This document shows, one piece after another, positions 18,446 through 28,120 of a DNA stretch of 64,000 bases. Position numbers and translations under genes: made by a program. A model generated the notes under the pieces. That model was not told the DNA's origin, ran no database searches, and saw nothing but the letters and a program-made list of their open reading frames with translations. Every line of letters starts with the position of its first letter. The first letter of the stretch is position 1. This DNA is from Nitrospira sp. (lineage in GTDB: Bacteria; Nitrospirota; Nitrospiria; Nitrospirales; Nitrospiraceae). The stretch lies in contig CP060501.1 in the NCBI GenBank assembly GCA_024760545.1, positions 1,153,501-1,217,500 of the forward strand. The letters are read 5' to 3'.

Positions 18446-19108
18446 TCAATAAATGATGCCGCCGACCACCCAGTGGCGGTCGTCCGGGATATCGATCAGC
18501 AATCGTGTGAGATTCATGCGCGCCAGCTGGGAGCCGATCTCATCCTCCGTAAAAGCAGCGAGCAGCGAGTTGTAGAAATCGCGGCGTAAAATATCCGGTT
18601 CATTGGCGGCGTACTGGTCCACAATGGCTTGCGCGGCTTCCGGCGATTCCGGGCGGAGCAGATCCATCACGAGCACCGGGGAGCCCGGCTTCACGAGTTG
18701 CCGAAGTTTTTGCCAAAACTGCAGGGGGTTGGGCAGATGGTGAAGCAGGCTATTGGAGATCGCTGCATCGGCAATATTGGCTCCGGCTACGGCATCGAGT
18801 CGTTCGCAACGCAGCGTAATGCGATCAGTCAAGTCAACTTGCTTCAGTGCCTGTTCGCCCAACTGGATCATCGGAGCCGAGGCATCAACCCCGATGATCT
18901 GGCAGGCCGGATACAGTCTAGCAAACCGGATCGGGATGTCGGCAGGGCCGCAGCCGAGATCCAAAACACGGCCTTGCGAAAACTCCGGGAAGTATTCCTT
19001 GAATCGATCGACGAATCCTTGATTCTCTTCGGCAAAGTCGGCACGCGCATAGACTTCCGCCTGCTTGGGATCGTCCATCAATTCCGGTTCGAGTATTCGA
19101 TTCATCAT
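18446..19108 (-). CDS. Class I SAM-dependent methyltransferase
   Basis: A protein of about 220 residues with a Rossmann methyltransferase core. Motif I is VLDLGCGPADIP, the acidic end of strand 2 is GVDAS, motif II/III is AAISNSLLHHLPNP and the post-strand segment is PVLVMDLLRPES. The substrate is not evident; the layout resembles small-molecule methyltransferases of the Methyltransf_11/25 type. Starts at 19123, 19108 and 19105 are all possible, and the GGGGGTG run just upstream favours the last two. It lies upstream of rlpA on the same strand. Confidence 0.8.
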   Translation of the reverse strand: MMNRILEPELMDDPKQAEVYARADFAEENQGFVDRFKEYFPEFSQGRVLDLGCGPADIPIRFARLYPACQIIGVDASAPMIQLGEQALKQVDLTDRITLRCERLDAVAGANIADAAISNSLLHHLPNPLQFWQKLRQLVKPGSPVLVMDLLRPESPEAAQAIVDQYAANEPDILRRDFYNSLLAAFTEDEIGSQLARMNLTRLLIDIPDDRHWVVGGIIY

Positions 19109-19166
19109 CCGCACCCCCGTCATCCGTAAAGCATGTTCGCAAAAATCCTACGAACTCCCCGTCACT

Positions 19167-19646
19167 TCATGATTCCACGCTCACCGCATCTCCCGGTCGG
19201 ACAATCCCTCCTTGCAACACTCTCGCATAGACACGACTCCAGCCAGGGTTTAACTTCTGCGAAATGCGCGAGAAATCCTCGTCCCTAAACCACCGCCGAT
19301 TGTGACTGCAGGGAGTCGTATAGCTCGTGACCTCGAGTTGAATCTCGGGACCGATCATCAATCGCACACCCGGCCGTACCAGCTCCCAATCCAGGCCGGA
19401 CAAAGTCAGGTTTTCGCCGGACGATCCGGGGTCGATCGGATGACCTTCTTCTTGAAGTTGTTCGATAAGCTCCAGCGAAAATAGACAGACGGCCCGGTCG
19501 GGTCCGCCGTGAACCTTGAGATTCCGCTGCCGATCGCCATCTAACCCGTGTTCGCCCACTTTTGCTTCCCAAACGGGAAGCTTCGGAACCCCTCCGTCGG
19601 AGACATTGATCTGGTGGACATGTGGATACGGCGGCCTGGTCGCCAT
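19167..19646 (-). CDS. MOSC domain protein
   Basis: A 160-residue single-domain MOSC protein (molybdenum-cofactor sulfurase C-terminal family, YiiM-like). Typical elements are GEHGLDGDRQRNLKVHGGPDRAVCLFS (read in two parts), GSSGENLTLSGLDW, and TTPCSHNRRWF with the conserved Cys. The family is linked to molybdenum cofactor sulfur transfer or to detoxification of N-hydroxylated compounds. The start at 19646 overlaps the prmA stop in a TGATG junction, so translation is probably coupled. The longer frame to 19724 lies inside prmA. Confidence 0.85.
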   Translation of the reverse strand: MATRPPYPHVHQINVSDGGVPKLPVWEAKVGEHGLDGDRQRNLKVHGGPDRAVCLFSLELIEQLQEEGHPIDPGSSGENLTLSGLDWELVRPGVRLMIGPEIQLEVTSYTTPCSHNRRWFRDEDFSRISQKLNPGWSRVYARVLQGGIVRPGDAVSVES

Positions 19647-20527
19647 CAGGCCTCTCCGTCGCAGGATTCGGGCCTGAGAAATTTCATCGCCACCCACCCC
19701 TCCTCCTGGCGCCGTTCCGAGCACGCCAAGCCAAGATTGGCAAATCGATCGACGATCTCGGCCTGCTGCTCGATGAGAATACCGGAGACCAGTATGCGTG
19801 CGCGTTCCGACGCCGAGCTTGCCACATCGCCGGCGAGATCCAAGATCGTTCGCCGGTCGAGATTAGCCAGCACCAGATCGGCAATCCGTCGCTTCTCCTC
19901 CGGCAGATCGTCCAACGTGCCTGTCATGATGTCGATCCGATCGTCCACATGATTCACCCCGAGATACTCTCTTGCACATTCCACCGCAACCGCATCATGT
20001 TCAATACCGATGGCCGATGCGGCGCCGAGCTTAACCGCCGCCATGGCCAAGATGGCGCTGCCGGCGCCCACATCCAAAACCCGCTCTCCGCCATGTATTT
20101 CCCTCTGCAACCATTCGAGCAACATCCGAGTGGTCGCATGGTGGCCGGTGCCGAACGCCTGCTTCGGATCAAGCACGATGTCGATATCGTTCGCCCCCAA
20201 TACGACTGGCTCCCAACTCGGACGAATGACCAGCCGCCCGATGTGAAGCGGCCTCACGGAGCGAGCCCAAGCCTCGTTCCAATCCTGAGCCGGCACCTGT
20301 CGTACCGAGAGCGGAGTATCCTCGATCGATGGTGCAAGGTCGGCAAGAATTAGGCGAACCGAAGCAAGCCGATCCTCGTTCCACTGGTCCTCCGGCCAAT
20401 AGAGATGGACCGCCCCCTCATCCTCCCATGCGCCTTGGAGGCTCGGATCATCGAGTCGACTAAGCAGTTCTCCCGCGTCGACGCACCCGTGGATACAGAC
20501 GTCAATCCAATCGTTGGGCATGGCCAT
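19646..20527 (-). CDS. prmA: Ribosomal protein L11 methyltransferase
   Basis: A 293-residue protein. The N-terminal third is the substrate-binding domain; the rest is the SAM domain, with the PrmA signature AFGTGHHATTRM, motif I VLDVGAGSAILA and a LVLANLD segment in place of the catalytic NIL/NPPY region. PrmA trimethylates ribosomal protein L11 in the cytoplasm. It heads a two-gene unit with the MOSC protein and is divergent from the MutS-like gene. Length is normal for the family. Confidence 0.88.
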   Translation of the reverse strand: MAMPNDWIDVCIHGCVDAGELLSRLDDPSLQGAWEDEGAVHLYWPEDQWNEDRLASVRLILADLAPSIEDTPLSVRQVPAQDWNEAWARSVRPLHIGRLVIRPSWEPVVLGANDIDIVLDPKQAFGTGHHATTRMLLEWLQREIHGGERVLDVGAGSAILAMAAVKLGAASAIGIEHDAVAVECAREYLGVNHVDDRIDIMTGTLDDLPEEKRRIADLVLANLDRRTILDLAGDVASSASERARILVSGILIEQQAEIVDRFANLGLACSERRQEEGWVAMKFLRPESCDGEA

Positions 20528-20643
20528 TTCGTGGTTGATGAAACGTGACAGGTCGTCCTTCCAACGCGAGCCTACAAGATCCGCTTCATGAAATTCACGT
20601 TGGTATTTGACGTCCCCGACCCGTTCCCAGTAAGGTCGCTGTC

Positions 20644-22491
20644 ATGGCTCACTCTCGTATCACCCAGATCGAGACAATGGTTCGGTTGGCCGACCGGCTC
20701 ATTGCTCGAGGAACCAGGACCAGCGCCACCTTCACGCGATGGCGGCTGGCCATTTTCCTCATCGGCCTAGTCGTCACGATCACCCTCTACAAGCTCGATT
20801 GGTATCACAGCGGCAACCTTGCCCTTGGAGTATTCCTGGCCATCTTCGTCACCGTCGCCGCGTATCATAACAAGGTGGAAACCCGGATTCACCGGCTTCG
20901 TCAATGGAAACAGATCAAGCTGATTCATTTGGCGCGGATGACACTGGACTGGTCTGCAATTCCTCCAAGGCCAGGCGAAACTCCAAAGGCTCACCCGTAC
21001 GCCGCCGACCTGGATCTGTTCGGCGCGCACTCCCTGACGCATCTTCTCGACACGACCGTCTCGGACCATGGCAGAGAGCGCCTGCATCATTGGCTGTTGG
21101 AACAACCTCCCACTCCATCACAGTGGCACACGCGGCAGTCGTTGGTGAGAGAACTGGCGTCCCGCTCCTTGTTTCGTGACCGTCTGGCGCTCGAAGCCAA
21201 ACTGACCGGAGACCAAGAAATCAATGGCAGACGCTTGGCCGCGGTGCTTGAGCATCCGGTCGGCTTGCCTCACTTGAATACCTTTCTTGCCGTCCAAAGC
21301 CTGCTTGCCCTGACAACTATAGGTCTTGCCTTCGCCACAATGTTCGGCCAGCTGCCCGGTTATTGGATGTTTTCGTTCGCAGCCTATGTGCTGATCTACT
21401 TTATGACCGATCAAGGGGAAGAGTTGCTGGAGCATGCCGTCGGACTTCACCATGAAACCGAGCGGCTGGCCACGGTTCTCGGCTACATCGAACGCCATGC
21501 AAAACGGCGGGACACGGCACTCGCTTCAGCCTGGACAAACCTGATCGGTGCGGCCAGTCCCACACGGCACCTCAACCGCGCGGCACGCACGCTCCATGCG
21601 ATCAGCATCAAGGCCCACCCGCTCGTTCATCTGGCGGTTAACGCGCTGTGTCCGTGGGATCTGTGGTTCACCCGGCAACTGATTCACGTTCAGCACGAGA
21701 TCAAGGATGCGCTCCCGCACTGGCTTGACTGTTTGGCTGAAATCGAAGCCGCGTCGGCATTAGCAACGTTTGCCCATCTGCATTCCGACTATGCATGGCC
21801 CACCCCGCTCGTCGCAACCGCCGAACTGAACGGCACGCCTCCGGCTCTCCATGCAAACCAGCTCGGACACCCGCTTCTCCCCGCCAAGACCCGCGTGGCA
21901 AACGACGTTCATCTGACAGAGCTCGGCTCGATCCACTTGATCACGGGCTCAAACATGTCCGGCAAGAGCACCTTCCTGCGAACGATCGGCATCAACCTTT
22001 GTCTGGCGCAGGCCGGAGGTCCTGTTTGTGCGCGCTCGTTTGAGTGGACCTGGAGCCGCTTGGCCTGTTGCATCCGCGTTGATGATTCGCTCGATGCCGG
22101 TCTGTCGTTCTTTTATGCCGAGGTCAAACGACTGAAAACGATCCTCGATGCCACCAAAGAAAGACACGCGCCACCTGTGCTGTTCTTGATTGATGAAATA
22201 TTCAAAGGCACCAACAACCGGGAGCGGCTCATCGGCAGCCAGGCCTACATCACCGAACTGTCGCAAGGAAACGGCTTCGGCCTCGTGAGCACCCATGATC
22301 TCGAGTTGGCGGAGTTGGAACCAGTGGTGCCCCGGCTCATTAATGCACACTTCCAGGAAACCGTGTCGGCCGGCACACTGGAGTTCGATTATCGGCTCCG
22401 ACCGGGTCCTTGCCCCACCACGAATGCGCTGCGCATCATGGAGCTGGAAGGGCTACCTATTTCCCCAAACATCAATAATCGGGCAAAATAG
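20644..22491 (+). CDS. Membrane-associated MutS-family ATPase
   Basis: A 615-residue protein with two N-terminal hydrophobic helices (about 36-75), a further hydrophobic pair around 225-260 and a C-terminal MutS ATPase domain. Walker A is GSNMSGKSTFLR (about 435), followed by the DSLDAGLSFFYAEV helix and Walker B VLFLIDEIFKGTNNRERL. No mismatch-recognition domain (Phe-x-Glu) is seen, so it is not canonical MutS. Such transmembrane MutS-like proteins are known as a family, but their role is unclear. The downstream aas gene starts 9 bases after its stop. Confidence 0.83.
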   Translation: MAHSRITQIETMVRLADRLIARGTRTSATFTRWRLAIFLIGLVVTITLYKLDWYHSGNLALGVFLAIFVTVAAYHNKVETRIHRLRQWKQIKLIHLARMTLDWSAIPPRPGETPKAHPYAADLDLFGAHSLTHLLDTTVSDHGRERLHHWLLEQPPTPSQWHTRQSLVRELASRSLFRDRLALEAKLTGDQEINGRRLAAVLEHPVGLPHLNTFLAVQSLLALTTIGLAFATMFGQLPGYWMFSFAAYVLIYFMTDQGEELLEHAVGLHHETERLATVLGYIERHAKRRDTALASAWTNLIGAASPTRHLNRAARTLHAISIKAHPLVHLAVNALCPWDLWFTRQLIHVQHEIKDALPHWLDCLAEIEAASALATFAHLHSDYAWPTPLVATAELNGTPPALHANQLGHPLLPAKTRVANDVHLTELGSIHLITGSNMSGKSTFLRTIGINLCLAQAGGPVCARSFEWTWSRLACCIRVDDSLDAGLSFFYAEVKRLKTILDATKERHAPPVLFLIDEIFKGTNNRERLIGSQAYITELSQGNGFGLVSTHDLELAELEPVVPRLINAHFQETVSAGTLEFDYRLRPGPCPTTNALRIMELEGLPISPNINNRAK

Positions 22492-22500
22492 ACTTCACGG

Positions 22501-25500
22501 ATGACCACCTCGGCTGGTTCTGAAGCTCAACCTCGTTCACATCCACTCCGCGCCTTGCTCCTTGCCCAGTTTTGCAGTGCGTTCAATGACAATGCCTGGA
22601 AGTTGATGGTCGCCCTCCTCGCAATCCGTCAAATCGCGGTCACTGTCGGGCAGACCGGGCCCGCATTCGAAGCGGCGTCTCAAACCCAGGCGACTATCGC
22701 CTTCGTGGTCTTCACCCTGCCGCTCATGCTGTTCTCTCTGGTTGCGGGCGTATTCTCGGACCGGTTGAGCAAGCGCACCGTCATCATCGCGATGAAGGTC
22801 GTTGAAGTGCTGTTGATGGGAGCCGGAGCTGTTGTGCTCTGGAACAACCCCACCGGCGGCACGGCTCTCCTGGTCGTGCTCGGAGCCATGGGTGTTCACA
22901 GCGCAATTCTCAGTCCTGCAAAGTACGGAATCCTGCCGGAACTGGTCCCGTACGAACGGCTCTCGATCGGGAACGGGCTGCTGAAGCTCTGGACGTTTGT
23001 GGCCATCATTGCGGGCACATCATCCGGCGGTGTTCTGCTTCAGTACTCCCAAACTGCTCCTTGGCAAGCCGGTCTCATCTTAACCGTTGTCGCAGCCATC
23101 GGAGCGGCAGCTGCCTATGCAATACCTCCTGTTCCCCCTGCCAGAACCGAGGGCGGCGTGCGTATGACGCTGGCCGTAGCCTGGTCGACCATGCGAGCAG
23201 ACCGCCTGCTGAGCCTTGCGATCGGAATCAACGTTATCTTCTGGACTATTGCAAGCCTGTTTGGACAAGACATGCTGATCTACGCCAAGAGCCGACTGGC
23301 GCTTTCGGACGCGCTCTCGGGTCTCCCAATGGCGGTGCTTGCAATTGGAATCGGGCTCGGCGCGGTGCTGGCCGGACGACTTTCGGGTTCAAAAATTGAA
23401 ACAGGCCTGATTCCACCAGGTGCGATCGGGCTGGCCTTGGGGCTGTTCGTCTTAGGACTCATCCCACCGAGCCTGACCTGGACGCTAGTGCTCATGGGCA
23501 TGCTCGGCATCGCCAGCGGGTTCATCAACGTGCCGATCAATGCGCTGATTCAGTGGCGAGCCCCGGCCGACCGCCGGGGTGCCGTCATCGCTCTCGGCAA
23601 CACCTTTGTATTCGGAGGCATCCTCGCCGGCTCTCTGGGCGCCGGTCTTCTGTCGCAGCTCGGCTTGTCAGCCAGTGAGATCCTGCTCGCCTGCAGCATC
23701 TTTGCACTGATCGGAGCCCTGCTCGTCATATGGTTGTTGCCGGACAGCGTGGTTCGATTCGTCGTGGCCCTCCTGCCCCGAATAGTGTACCGCCTCACCG
23801 TGATCGGACTGGACCACGTCCCCCGCCAAGGCGGGGCGTTGCTCGTTCCCAATCACGTCTCCTTTATCGACGGCTTCCTGCTGATTGCCAGCCTCGATCG
23901 TCCAGTGCGATTCGTGGTTGATGAACGATATGCCGGGCATCCGCTGTTCAAGCCCTTTATGAACAGGCTGAGGGTCATCCCGATTTCCTCATCAGGCAAC
24001 CCCCGCCTGATTCTTCGTACCCTGCGTGATGCCGGACGGGCGCTCGATGACGGCGAACTTGTCTGTATCTTCCCTGAAGGTCAGATCACCCGTACGGGAA
24101 CGCTCCTGCCGTTTCGACGGGGATTTGAACGAATCATGAAGGGCCAAACGGTTCCAATCATTCCCGTTCATCTGGATCGCGTGTGGGGCAGCATCTTCAG
24201 CTTCAATCACGGCCGCTTTCTCTGGAAAGTGCCCGAACAACTTCCGTATCCCGTCACCGTTTCGTTCGGCTCACCGCTGCCGCCGAGTACATCGGCGCAC
24301 GAGTTACGCGAGAAGATCCGCGAACTCGGCGAAGCAGCCTGGCAGCTCAGGAAACCGAGCCGGCGGCCGCTGCATCGCGAATTTATCCGTTCGATGCGTC
24401 GCTATCCTTTCCGCCTGGCCATGGCCGATCACAATCGCCCCCACGTCTCATCCTTACAAGCGCTTATCGGATCAATCGTTCTTGCGCGGACGCTGCGGCC
24501 GTATTGGAAGGACCAACAACGGGTGGGTGTCCTGCTGCCACCCACGGTCGCCACGGCGCTGGTAAATGTCGCCGCGCCCCTCTGCGGCAAGACCGTCGTG
24601 AACCTGAACTACACGGTCGGGAAATCCGGTCTAGAGGCTGCCGTGGAACTTGCGGGTCTGCGCACTCTCGTCACGAGCCGCACCTTCGTTGAAAAGGCCA
24701 AACTCGAACTGCCGGATGGCCCGTCGGTGATCTGGCTGGAAGACCTGGCTAAGACGATCGGAGCCGGCCAGAAAGCGCTGGCTGCCCTGCTGGCTTTGTT
24801 CGCGCCCTGCCGTCTCATCGAACGCGCCTGCGGACAGACAACTCCGCTCACCCCCGACAGCATGGCCACGATCATCTTCAGCAGCGGCAGCACCGGTGAA
24901 CCGAAAGGGGTCATGCTGTCGCACTTCAACATCGATGCCAACAGTCAAGGGGCCACGCAGGTACTCCATTTCTATCAGGGCGAACGGGTCCTCGGCATCC
25001 TGCCGTTCTTCCATTCATTCGGATACATGGTGTTCTGGTTCGTGATGTCCAATAATGCCGCGATGATCTTTCACCCTTCGCCCCTCGACGTGGCGGCAAT
25101 CGGTGAGATCATTCGAAGGCATCGGATCACGTTTATCGTCACTACACCGACGTTCCTGCAACTCTACTCCCGCCGCTGCACGCCGGAACAGTTCAGCTCG
25201 GTGCGCGTCATCCTCACCGGGGCGGAAAAACTGTCGGCTCGGCTCGCCGAGGCCGTGGAGGATAGGTTCGGCATCGGCCCAATCGAAGGCTATGGCGTCA
25301 CGGAGTGTGCTCCCGTCATCGCCGTCAACTGCCCGGACTTCCGAGCCGCCGGCTACTATCAACCGGCATCGCGCCGCGGCACGGTCGGCCAGCCGCTCCC
25401 CGGTGTATCACTCAGGATCGTCGATCCTGACAGCTACACTCCACTGCCACACGGCAGTCCCGGTATGTTGCTCGTGAAAGGCCCCAATGTGATGAAAGGC

Positions 25501-25947
25501 TACCTCGGGCGAGAAGATCTCACGACCCAGGCGATGCGGGACGGATGGTACATCACCGGGGATATCGCTTCCTTGGATGAAGATGGATTTTTGACGATCA
25601 CCGACCGGCTTTCGCGTTTCTCAAAAATCGGAGGTGAGATGGTCCCGCATGGAAAAGTCGAAGAGGCCTTGCAACATGCAGCCGGAGCAGATACCCAAGT
25701 CTTCGCCGTGACCGGTCTTCCGGACGAGAAAAAGGGGGAGCGGCTGGCCGTGCTTCATACCCTTGACGACGACCTGATTCCGGGAATTCTGGCAAAGGTG
25801 TCGGCCAGCGGCCTTCCGAATCTGTTCATCCCCTCTCGGAGCCAGTTCGTCAAGGTCGATGCCTTGCCGGTGCTCGGCACCGGCAAGCTGGATCTGCGGG
25901 GCGTGAAGCGCATCGCGACGGAACGACTTCGAGGACAGGACGCATGA
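22501..25947 (+). CDS. aas: Aas-type fusion: MFS transporter, acyltransferase and acyl-ACP synthetase
   Basis: A 1148-residue three-domain protein. Residues 1-420 are an MFS transporter like the lysophospholipid flippase LplT. Residues of about 430-630 are a PlsC-type acyltransferase with the NHVSFID catalytic HX4D motif (about 451) and FPEG. Residues of about 640-1148 are an AMP-binding ligase with FSSGSTGEPKG, GYGVTEC and YITGDIASLDEDGF. Together these import lysophospholipid, activate fatty acid and re-acylate the lipid at the inner membrane. In E. coli the transporter is a separate gene, while the fused form is common elsewhere. It starts 9 bases after the MutS-like gene. Confidence 0.9.
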   Translation: MTTSAGSEAQPRSHPLRALLLAQFCSAFNDNAWKLMVALLAIRQIAVTVGQTGPAFEAASQTQATIAFVVFTLPLMLFSLVAGVFSDRLSKRTVIIAMKVVEVLLMGAGAVVLWNNPTGGTALLVVLGAMGVHSAILSPAKYGILPELVPYERLSIGNGLLKLWTFVAIIAGTSSGGVLLQYSQTAPWQAGLILTVVAAIGAAAAYAIPPVPPARTEGGVRMTLAVAWSTMRADRLLSLAIGINVIFWTIASLFGQDMLIYAKSRLALSDALSGLPMAVLAIGIGLGAVLAGRLSGSKIETGLIPPGAIGLALGLFVLGLIPPSLTWTLVLMGMLGIASGFINVPINALIQWRAPADRRGAVIALGNTFVFGGILAGSLGAGLLSQLGLSASEILLACSIFALIGALLVIWLLPDSVVRFVVALLPRIVYRLTVIGLDHVPRQGGALLVPNHVSFIDGFLLIASLDRPVRFVVDERYAGHPLFKPFMNRLRVIPISSSGNPRLILRTLRDAGRALDDGELVCIFPEGQITRTGTLLPFRRGFERIMKGQTVPIIPVHLDRVWGSIFSFNHGRFLWKVPEQLPYPVTVSFGSPLPPSTSAHELREKIRELGEAAWQLRKPSRRPLHREFIRSMRRYPFRLAMADHNRPHVSSLQALIGSIVLARTLRPYWKDQQRVGVLLPPTVATALVNVAAPLCGKTVVNLNYTVGKSGLEAAVELAGLRTLVTSRTFVEKAKLELPDGPSVIWLEDLAKTIGAGQKALAALLALFAPCRLIERACGQTTPLTPDSMATIIFSSGSTGEPKGVMLSHFNIDANSQGATQVLHFYQGERVLGILPFFHSFGYMVFWFVMSNNAAMIFHPSPLDVAAIGEIIRRHRITFIVTTPTFLQLYSRRCTPEQFSSVRVILTGAEKLSARLAEAVEDRFGIGPIEGYGVTECAPVIAVNCPDFRAAGYYQPASRRGTVGQPLPGVSLRIVDPDSYTPLPHGSPGMLLVKGPNVMKGYLGREDLTTQAMRDGWYITGDIASLDEDGFLTITDRLSRFSKIGGEMVPHGKVEEALQHAAGADTQVFAVTGLPDEKKGERLAVLHTLDDDLIPGILAKVSASGLPNLFIPSRSQFVKVDALPVLGTGKLDLRGVKRIATERLRGQDA

Positions 25948-25957
25948 AGCATATTTC

Positions 25958-27034
25958 GTGAAGTGTATCTCGCAAGATAAGATCGCAGCGATGAGATCGC
26001 GCGGCGAACTGATGGCTCTTTCCAAACACGACTCCACGCGCGGCACTTCACGACATACGGCTCAGAAATCACTCATCGACTGTCATGTCCATCTTGCGGC
26101 ATTGCCGGATGGCGACAACGGCTGTTTCATCTCGCCGAAGCTGCTCCGCAGCCCGCTCTTTCGATTTCTCTTGTGGAAGCACGACCTCTCCCCTGCCCAT
26201 CCACGGGCGGCAAATCAGCACTACCTCGATCACCTTCTGACGGAGTTACGCGCTTCACGGCATGTCTCGAAGGCAGTCCTACTCGGCATGGACGGGTTCT
26301 ACGATCAAGCGGGATCGCTCAATCGCCAGCACACCGACTTTCTCGTCAACAACGATTACGTGTTCAAGGTAGTGCAGACCTACCCCGATGTCTTTTTGGC
26401 CGGCCCTTCGATCAATCCGCAGCGGGAGGACGCGATCGACGAAGTTCATCGTTGCGCCGATGCCGGTGCCGTTCTGATCAAAGTCCTACCGAATGCCCAG
26501 CACTTCAACCCGGCTGACGAGCGATACAAACCTTTTTATCGGGCGCTGGCGCAACGGCGCTTACCCTTCTTGAGCCATGTCGGCTACGAATTCAGCTTGA
26601 TCGGCAAGGACCAATCACTCGGAGATCCCTCTCGGCTCCGCCTGGCCCTGGAAGAAGGCGTGACCGTCATCGCCGCTCATGCCTGCAGTTACGGCCTCAT
26701 GTTTTACGAAAAATTCATTCCGACCTTACGAGAATTGTGCGGGGGTTATCCAAATTTCTATGCCGACATTTCCGCCCTCACCCAACCCCATCGCTTGAAA
26801 ATGCTGCTGCACCTCAGGCACCACCCTGAGATTCAAGCTCGGTTGCTCTTTGGAACAGACTACCCGCTGTCGGTCTTCCACTTGCCCGCCTGGGGCCGAG
26901 TCGGGTTCCGGACGCTTGGGCAAATGATCCGCACGAAGAACCGCTTCGACCGCCAGGTGGAGGTCTGCACAGGTTTGAACCTGAATTTTCAATCCTTCGG
27001 CGACCTTGTTTCGGGCCGGAGTTCGAATAGTTGA
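25958..27034 (+). CDS. Amidohydrolase-family (metal-dependent TIM-barrel) protein
   Basis: A protein of about 350 residues with the amidohydrolase-2 layout: N-terminal HVH metal motif (LIDCHVHLAALPDG), FLSHVGYEF with a His near the middle, VIAAHAC, and a C-terminal GTDYPLSVFH with the catalytic Asp. The substrate is unknown. The first start is a GTG at 25958; ATG codons at 25991 or 26012 are possible and none has a strong ribosome site. It begins 10 bases after aas, so it is likely co-transcribed. A strong hairpin terminator lies 40 bases after its stop. Confidence 0.78.
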   Translation: MKCISQDKIAAMRSRGELMALSKHDSTRGTSRHTAQKSLIDCHVHLAALPDGDNGCFISPKLLRSPLFRFLLWKHDLSPAHPRAANQHYLDHLLTELRASRHVSKAVLLGMDGFYDQAGSLNRQHTDFLVNNDYVFKVVQTYPDVFLAGPSINPQREDAIDEVHRCADAGAVLIKVLPNAQHFNPADERYKPFYRALAQRRLPFLSHVGYEFSLIGKDQSLGDPSRLRLALEEGVTVIAAHACSYGLMFYEKFIPTLRELCGGYPNFYADISALTQPHRLKMLLHLRHHPEIQARLLFGTDYPLSVFHLPAWGRVGFRTLGQMIRTKNRFDRQVEVCTGLNLNFQSFGDLVSGRSSNS

Positions 27035-27072
27035 CGATGCGGAACCGGGATGCGCGTGCTGTCTCTCCAAAC

Positions 27073-27107
27073 AAAAAGGCCGTTCTCCGCGAGGAGAACG
27101 GCCTTTT
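27073..27107. terminator. Bidirectional intrinsic terminator
   Basis: A perfect 15-bp stem (AAAAGGCCGTTCTCC at 27074-27088, its complement at 27093-27107) closed by a GCGA tetraloop. The A tract on the left and T tract on the right allow termination on both strands. It sits between the amidohydrolase gene and the convergent coiled-coil lipoprotein gene. Confidence 0.88.
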
Positions 27108-27134
27108 CCATGTCCGTGGAATCTATCGCGCGAT

Positions 27135-27830
27135 CTATGGATTAACCGAGATTCGATCCTTGATCAAGTCGAAGGTCTCTTTGGGGACGACATTCTTCGC
27201 CACCAATTCGCCCTTCACGCGATAGGGACGATTGTTCACGATTCGATCGGCTTCGTCTTGTTTCAGTCCCAAGAAGAGAATCATGTCGCTCGCTGACACC
27301 TTATTGATGTTCATCGCCGCGGAAGCGACCGGAGTGGCTGGAGCCGCTGCAGGAGCGGTTCCAGATGGCGCCTGGCTTGGGGTCAGCGTTGCTGTCTGTG
27401 CCGACGATCCCGACTGAGAGCGGTCCTTGAGCTCTTTTTGATAGCGAGCGACCAACGATTTCAGCGTATCGTTATGACGCTTCACGTCCTGATATTCCTG
27501 CCGTACATTTCGATTTTGCGCCGATAACGCCTTGACCTTGTCTTCCAGCTCCTTCGTCCTTCCTTCGACCGTGCCCCGCTCTGTGTCACGCCCATGCTCA
27601 ATGCGCTGGAGTTCGTCCCGAGCCGCCTGCGCTTCATTGCCGAACTTTACATTCATTTCTTTGAGCGTTCGAACCTGTTGCTCCATGGCATTTTTCTGTT
27701 GGCGAGCTTTCTCCAGCTCCATCTTGGCATTGTCCGACTCGGCCAACGCCTCTTGGTATTTCTTGTTGGATACGCAACCCGTGGTTAATACCGCTCCAAT
27801 CAACACTATCGCCGTCCACTCGCGTCTCAT
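27135..27830 (-). CDS. Coiled-coil lipoprotein with helix-hairpin-helix tail
   Basis: A 231-residue lipoprotein with lipobox LTTGC at residue 19. Residues of about 25-140 are a long charged coiled coil (KYQEALAESDNAKMELEKAR and on), followed by an Ala/Pro/Ser linker. The last 60 residues (NINKVSASDMILFLGL...NNRPYRVKGELV) resemble a ComEA-type helix-hairpin-helix. A cell-envelope role is likely; DNA or partner binding by the tail is possible but untested. It converges on the amidohydrolase gene across a shared terminator. Confidence 0.75.
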   Translation of the reverse strand: MRREWTAIVLIGAVLTTGCVSNKKYQEALAESDNAKMELEKARQQKNAMEQQVRTLKEMNVKFGNEAQAARDELQRIEHGRDTERGTVEGRTKELEDKVKALSAQNRNVRQEYQDVKRHNDTLKSLVARYQKELKDRSQSGSSAQTATLTPSQAPSGTAPAAAPATPVASAAMNINKVSASDMILFLGLKQDEADRIVNNRPYRVKGELVAKNVVPKETFDLIKDRISVNP

Positions 27831-28020
27831 GCGATCCTCCCTCCATCAAATCCTACGACTTGACTGCGCTTCATGTGGATCTTCACTTCCATCCGACTGT
27901 GAGAGTCGTTTTTCCGTTTACCTTCTCTGTGTGTATGCCAACACCCGGACGTTGTCAACATAATTGCTTTTGTGCGAGGCCGTCCCGCCGAAACACATAT
28001 GAGGACAAACTATCCGGCGC

Positions 28021-28049
28021 TTGACGGATCAGCGTCGCTCTGTGATTAT
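28021..28049 (+). promoter_or_regulatory. Candidate sigma-70 promoter for uppP
   Basis: TTGACG at 28021-28026, a 17-base spacer, then GATTAT at 28044-28049 preceded by TGT (extended -10). The start codon of uppP is about 70 bases downstream. This is pattern matching only. Confidence 0.4.
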
Positions 28050-28120
28050 CGCTCACATTCTATCAGACATGGCCATGGGGATTGATACCTCCGCCCTACT
28101 ATTCCAGGAGTGGTGTACGC

